Source: Candidatus Cloacimonadota bacterium
GTDB lineage: Bacteria; Cloacimonadota; Cloacimonadia; Cloacimonadales; TCS61
Assembly (NCBI GenBank): GCA_030668345.1
Contig: DAOUUD010000057.1
Location: 1-9,278, forward strand
DNA length: 9,278 bases
Reading direction: 5' to 3'
Part shown: piece after piece, positions 6,414 through 9,278 of the stretch
Layout: every line of letters begins with the position of its first letter
Position numbering within the stretch: the stretch's first letter is position 1
Position numbers and translations under genes: made by a program
The notes under the pieces: model-generated
The model's database searches: none
What the model saw: only the letters and a program-made list of their open reading frames with translations
What the model was told of the DNA's origin: nothing

Positions 6414-6439
6414 AAAAGGCTCGGAAAACCGAGCCTTTT
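6414..6439. terminator. Bidirectional intrinsic terminator between convergent genes
   Basis: AAAAGGCTCGG (6414-6424) pairs perfectly with CCGAGCCTTTT (6429-6439) around the loop AAAA. The stem has a 7-bp core with six G-C pairs, flanked by A-runs on one side and T-runs on the other, so it reads as a terminator on both strands. It starts right after the glycosyltransferase stop and lies 17 bp past the ferredoxin stop on the other strand. Confidence 0.9.
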
Positions 6440-6456
6440 ATAAATCATGTCGAATC

Positions 6457-6639
6457 TTAAACACCATTCATTTTCATGCCCTTGATAGCATCGATCGGGC
6501 AAACTTCCTCGCATTTACCGCAATTTATGCAGGCTTCGGTTATTATGTATTGCTCTTCTCCTTCTATGATAGCAGAAGTAGGACAGGTATCCACACATAC
6601 ACCGCATTTAACACATTCAGAAGTTATTACAAATGACAT
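6457..6639 (-). CDS. Small 2[4Fe-4S] ferredoxin
   Basis: This is a 60-residue electron carrier of the clostridial type, acting in the cytoplasm with low-potential redox enzymes; its partner is not identifiable here. Two C-x2-C-x2-C-x3-C-P motifs are complete: C9/C12/C15/C19 with P20 and C37/C40/C43/C47 with P48, which bind two cubane clusters. The length is close to that of classic bacterial ferredoxins (about 55). The start is well placed, with GGGAG at 6646-6650 on the minus strand, 6 nt before ATG. It is the last gene of the rpsB-tsf-pyrH-frr block, 33 bp after frr, so it is probably co-transcribed with translation genes and ends at the shared terminator. Confidence 0.93.
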   Translation of the reverse strand: MSFVITSECVKCGVCVDTCPTSAIIEGEEQYIITEACINCGKCEEVCPIDAIKGMKMNGV

Positions 6640-6672
6640 ATTATTCTCCCTAAAACAATAAAAAAGAAATGA

Positions 6673-7227
6673 TTAAATTTCCATTATTTCTTTTTCTTTT
6701 GCTATGGAAGCATCAGATATTTTATCTATCCACTTATCTGTAAGTTCCTGTATATCTTTAAGAAGTTTCTTTTGATCATCTTCGCTTATATCGCCCTTTT
6801 TTTCCATTTTCCTGGCAGAGTCATTTCCATCTCGGCGAATATTTCTGATCTCGATCTTGCTTTCTTCGGTCATCTTTTTGATCTGGCGCACGATCTCATG
6901 GCGGGTTTCTTCGGTTAATGGTTGGAATGGGAGACGGATTACATTTCCGTCATTCTCGGGAGTGACTCCAATATTGGAAGCCAGGATAGCTTTTTCAATT
7001 CCCACCAAAATGGATTTATCCCAGGGTTGAATAACGATCAGCCGTGGTTCTGGAATGGTGATATTACAAAGCTGTTTGATGGGAGTGGAAGCACCATAAT
7101 AATCAACTCTGATTTCATCTAAAGATGAAGAATTTGCTCTGCCTGTTCTGGTCTTGGTATAATGTTTTAATAAAGCATTGAATGCGTCATCCATTTTTAT
7201 TTCCAGCGTTAACTTAAACTCTTCCAT
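6673..7227 (-). CDS. frr: Ribosome recycling factor
   Basis: RRF works with EF-G to split the post-termination ribosome complex so that subunits and tRNA are reused. The 184 residues match the normal length (E. coli 185). Recognisable parts are T-R-T-G-R-A-N (26-32), V-D-Y-Y-G-A-S-T-P-I (41-50), I-E-K-A-I-L-A-S-N-I-G (77-87), L-P-F-Q-P-L-T-E-E-T-R (99-109) and R-N-I-R-R-D-G-N-D (128-136). These cover the three-helix bundle domain I and the small beta domain II (about 31-104). GGGGA at 7232-7236 precedes the ATG, and the gene starts 9 bp after the pyrH stop, in the conserved order. No frameshift or missing region is seen. Confidence 0.97.
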   Translation of the reverse strand: MEEFKLTLEIKMDDAFNALLKHYTKTRTGRANSSSLDEIRVDYYGASTPIKQLCNITIPEPRLIVIQPWDKSILVGIEKAILASNIGVTPENDGNVIRLPFQPLTEETRHEIVRQIKKMTEESKIEIRNIRRDGNDSARKMEKKGDISEDDQKKLLKDIQELTDKWIDKISDASIAKEKEIMEI

Positions 7228-7236
7228 GCTTTCCCC

Positions 7237-7962
7237 TTAATCGTGAATAAAGGTTCCAACTTCTTTGCTTCGTATTGCTTTTTTAAAACTTCCCTTTTTA
7301 GAAACATTAAATACTTTTATCGGCATATGGTTATCACGCGCTAAAGAAAATGCAGTCATATCCATCACGGTCAACCTGTCTTTCAATACATCATCAAATG
7401 AGATATCTTCAATGAACCTGGCATTCTTATCTTTAAGGGGATCAGATGTGAAAACGCCATCTACCTTTGTGCCCTTAAGTACAAGATCAGCTTTCAATTC
7501 AATAGCTCTGAGTACTGCTGCTGTATCGGTGGTAAAAAATGGATTACCAATTCCGGCACAAAAAAAGCATATTTTACCTTCATTCATTGATGTATTTGCC
7601 CTACTTGGAATGTAAAATTTTGCTACTTTATCGATCTGGATCGCAGAGAAAATTTCAGTTGAGTAATTTTTCTTGTTAAAGAGTTCACTCATTATCAATG
7701 CATTCTGGATGGTTGCCAGCATTCCTACGTTATCTGCCACAAAACGGTTTAAATATTTTCCTGTCTCAGATAGACCACGGAAGAAATTTCCTCCACCCAA
7801 AACAATACCGATACTGTAACCGAGTTCTTTTACAGAAATCAATTCGTCTATTAGCTGATTAACAGCAGAAAGATCAATACCGAAGCCCTTATCTCCTGCC
7901 AGCACTTCTCCACTGATCTTGAAAATGATCTTATGGACTTTCTCCGGTTTATAAGTTTGCAT
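7237..7962 (-). CDS. pyrH: Uridylate kinase (UMP kinase)
   Basis: PyrH phosphorylates UMP to UDP with ATP in pyrimidine nucleotide synthesis and belongs to the amino-acid-kinase fold, acting as a cytoplasmic hexamer. At 241 residues it equals E. coli PyrH. Visible motifs are F-K-I-S-G-E (14-19, phosphate-binding Lys), G-G-G-N-F-F-R-G (56-63), D77-N-V-G-M-L-A-T-I-Q-N-A (UMP site), G-I-G-N-P-F-F-T-T-D (137-146), K-V-D-G-V-F (166-171) followed by D-P (174-175), and M-D-M-T-A-F-S-L-A-R-D-N (200-211). AAGGA lies just upstream of the ATG. The gene follows tsf by 21 bp and precedes frr by 9 bp, so all are likely in one transcript. Confidence 0.97.
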   Translation of the reverse strand: MQTYKPEKVHKIIFKISGEVLAGDKGFGIDLSAVNQLIDELISVKELGYSIGIVLGGGNFFRGLSETGKYLNRFVADNVGMLATIQNALIMSELFNKKNYSTEIFSAIQIDKVAKFYIPSRANTSMNEGKICFFCAGIGNPFFTTDTAAVLRAIELKADLVLKGTKVDGVFTSDPLKDKNARFIEDISFDDVLKDRLTVMDMTAFSLARDNHMPIKVFNVSKKGSFKKAIRSKEVGTFIHD

Positions 7963-7983
7963 ATAAATTCCTTAGATTACAAA

Positions 7984-8871
7984 TTAACCTTTAATTTGAG
8001 CTGCAACTTCAGTTGCGAAATCCTCTTCTTTCTTTTCGATACCTTCGCCAAGTTTGAATCTATCGAAAGAAATTATTTTCAGTTTACCTGCATATTGAGC
8101 AACTGTTAGCTTATCGTCTTTCACGAATTTTTGCTTTAGTAAACAGTTTTCTTCATAGTATTTATTCATTTTACCGATCAGAATCTTATCAATAATATTT
8201 TCGGGTTTTCCCTGTTCCAGAAGTTGTGCTCTAACGATTGCTTTTTCCTTTTCCAAAACGTCTTCAGGAACATCGGTACTGTCCATAAAATCCGGTGCCA
8301 TGGCAGCAATATGCATTGCAATGTCTTTTGCCCTGGTTTTATTTTCTTCGTTAATTTCACCTTCCATATTCAGCAGAACACCTATCTTGCCACCCATGTG
8401 GATGTAGGTTGTTACAAAGCTTTCGGAAGCAGCTTTCCTGAAACGACGAATATTCATGTTTTCACCTATAGTAGCAATGAGAGATGTAAGCTGGTCATTG
8501 ATTTTTGAACCATCGACTTCCAGGTTTTTTAATTCATCCACAGTAGAAATATCATTTGTTAGGATCTGAGCTACTAATTTATTACCAAAGTTTATAAAAT
8601 CCCCATTTTTAGCTACAAAATCTGTTTCGGAATTGAGTTCGAGCATTGCACCTGTCTTACCATCGTTAGAAACAGATATAAAAATAAGACCTTCCGCTGC
8701 TACACGGGAAGCTTTTTTGGCAGCTTTGCTGATACCTTTTTCCCTCAGGTAATCGATAGCAGTCTGCAGATCTCCATTTGTTTCAATAAGTGCTTTCTTA
8801 CAGTCCATCATACCGGCACCGGTTTTAGCACGAAGCTCCATTACCAGTTTTGCTGATATACTCATAGTCAT
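7984..8871 (-). CDS. tsf: Elongation factor Ts
   Basis: EF-Ts releases GDP from EF-Tu during translation. The 295 residues compare with 283 in E. coli. The N-terminal UBA-like domain (about 4-42) has L-R-A-K-T-G-A-G-M-M-D-C-K-K-A-L. The EF-Tu-contact motif T-D-F-V-A-K-N is at 83-89. I-G-E-N-M-N-I-R-R and A-M-H-I-A-A-M-A-P mark the core, and F-D-R-F-K-L-G-E-G-I-E-K near the end matches the C-terminal module. AGGAG at 8876-8880 precedes the ATG at 8871; a second ATG at 8865 (giving M-S-I-S-A-K) aligns equally well with the family and may be the real start. It lies 58 bp after the presumed rpsB stop. Confidence 0.97.
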   Translation of the reverse strand: MTMSISAKLVMELRAKTGAGMMDCKKALIETNGDLQTAIDYLREKGISKAAKKASRVAAEGLIFISVSNDGKTGAMLELNSETDFVAKNGDFINFGNKLVAQILTNDISTVDELKNLEVDGSKINDQLTSLIATIGENMNIRRFRKAASESFVTTYIHMGGKIGVLLNMEGEINEENKTRAKDIAMHIAAMAPDFMDSTDVPEDVLEKEKAIVRAQLLEQGKPENIIDKILIGKMNKYYEENCLLKQKFVKDDKLTVAQYAGKLKIISFDRFKLGEGIEKKEEDFATEVAAQIKG

Positions 8872-8899
8872 TTTTCTCCTGAATTCATTCTTATTGTGC

Positions 8900-8921
8900 G
8901 AAGAAATTTTGCAATTTCTTC
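8900..8921. other. Hairpin in the rpsB-tsf gap
   Basis: GAAGAAATT (8900-8908) pairs perfectly with AATTTCTTC (8913-8921) around a 4-nt loop. The stem is 9 bp but A/T-rich, and no T-run follows in the transcribed direction. It may set the level of tsf relative to rpsB or mark an RNA-processing site; it is not a clear terminator. Confidence 0.4.
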
Positions 8922-8929
8922 AGTATGTA

Positions 8930-9278
8930 TTATTTAGCTGTTTTATTTTCTTTTTCAGCTGTTTCAGACTCTTCTTTCTTCTTCTCTTTTTTAATAGGTT
9001 CAGTTTTTTTTGCAGAAGCAACTGTGTCTGTTTTTACTTTTTTGGGAGCAGCTTTCTTCTCAGCAGCTTTAGCAAGTTCAGCCTTCTCAGTCATTTCTTT
9101 CTTAGCAACTGTTTTCTGTGAAGCAGGTTTCGCGGCTTTTTCTTCAGTATCTTTTTTCACAGCTTTCTTTTCAGAAATTTTGGCAGGTTCAGCCTTTTCA
9201 GTTTTTTCTTTCTTAGTAGCTGTTGTCTTTGTAGTATATTTCAAAGCTATTTCTTCTGTATCTTTTTTTTCTGTTTCA
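8930..9278 (-). CDS. rpsB: Partial CDS: long Lys/Ala/Glu/Thr-rich C-terminal tail, probably of ribosomal protein S2
   Basis: The frame ends at TAA (8930-8932) and is open to the right edge of the window; the TTG at 9244 is an internal Leu codon, with E-T-E-K-K-D-T-E-E-I-A before it. The visible 115 residues are almost entirely Lys, Ala, Glu, Thr, Pro and Ser, with no hydrophobic core, so they should be disordered and highly charged. No S2 core is in view. The rpsB assignment rests on the position directly upstream of tsf in the near-universal order rpsB-tsf-pyrH-frr. S2 proteins in several bacterial groups carry charged C-terminal extensions, but this one is long. It contains two tandem 37-residue units. 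A separate small basic protein is possible but would need a start outside the window. Confidence 0.7.
   Translation of the reverse strand, partial: ETEKKDTEEIALKYTTKTTATKKEKTEKAEPAKISEKKAVKKDTEEKAAKPASQKTVAKKEMTEKAELAKAAEKKAAPKKVKTDTVASAKKTEPIKKEKKKEESETAEKENKTAK
9047..9268 (-). repeat. Two tandem 111-bp (37-codon) repeat units
   Basis: Read on the minus strand, unit 1 is 9268-9158 and unit 2 is 9157-9047. Both start K-K-D-T-E-E and contain T-E-K-A-E-x-A-K and E-K-K-A at the same offsets. By hand alignment 23 of 37 residues are identical with no gap. More copies may lie beyond the window edge. Confidence 0.8.

Noticed and set aside
6476..6661. 61-codon plus-strand frame over the ferredoxin
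   Set aside because: The minus-strand frame has two perfect cluster-binding motifs and a good ribosome site; the plus frame has neither.
8894..9121. Phe/Ser/Cys-rich open frame on the plus strand
   Set aside because: It is the antisense reading of the Lys/Glu-rich tail, where AAA/GAA codons produce Phe/Ser runs.
9047..9268. CRISPR-like array in the repeated tail
   Set aside because: The units are directly adjacent, imperfect and in frame; there are no spacers of separate origin.
1..9278. Defence island, toxin-antitoxin pair, prophage or transposase gene
   Set aside because: All substantial frames are accounted for by surface, metabolic or translation genes; no matching motifs were seen.

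Overview
The window looks like AT-rich chromosome from a bacterium of the Fibrobacterota-Chlorobiota-Bacteroidota (FCB) group, most likely a Cloacimonadota-like lineage. Two secreted proteins end in a type IX secretion (T9SS) sorting domain with the N-H-P-N-P-F-N-P-S motif and a C-terminal 'SGVYLYKL...KMLLLK', a style I associate with Cloacimonadota. The taxon is inferred from protein style only; no rRNA or tRNA gene is present. Coding density is high, gene gaps are short, and several genes appear to start with TTG.

Left part (1-3621, + strand) is a surface/secretion cluster. It holds the C-terminal part of a probable outer-membrane beta-barrel protein, two tandem T9SS cargo proteins (one with lamin-tail-like and carboxypeptidase-regulatory-like regions, one with Asp-box propeller repeats), and a small exported protein of unknown function. 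Spacing suggests one transcript. The two cargo genes share a 113-bp near-identical segment that covers the end of the sorting domain, the stop codon and the TTG at the next gene's start. Each also has a short tandem repeat at the same point of its sorting domain.

Middle part (3622-6439, + strand) opens with a 165-bp gap holding a REP-like nested palindrome flanked by 18-19-bp direct repeats. Then come a PHP-family phosphoesterase (TrpH/YciV type) translationally coupled to a two-helix membrane protein with a possible PH-like domain, and a GT4 glycosyltransferase with a TTG start. A strong hairpin terminator at 6414-6439 separates the convergent gene blocks and can serve both strands.

Right part (6457-9278, - strand) is the conserved translation operon, read rpsB (tail only) - tsf - pyrH - frr, followed by a small 2[4Fe-4S] ferredoxin. 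The presumed S2 protein has a very long Lys/Ala/Glu/Thr-rich C-terminal extension built partly from a tandem 111-bp (37-residue) repeat.

I see no CRISPR array, transposase, defence system or RNA gene. The most unusual features are the repeats: the mosaic sorting-domain repeats, the flanked palindrome, and the repeat-built tail on the ribosomal protein.
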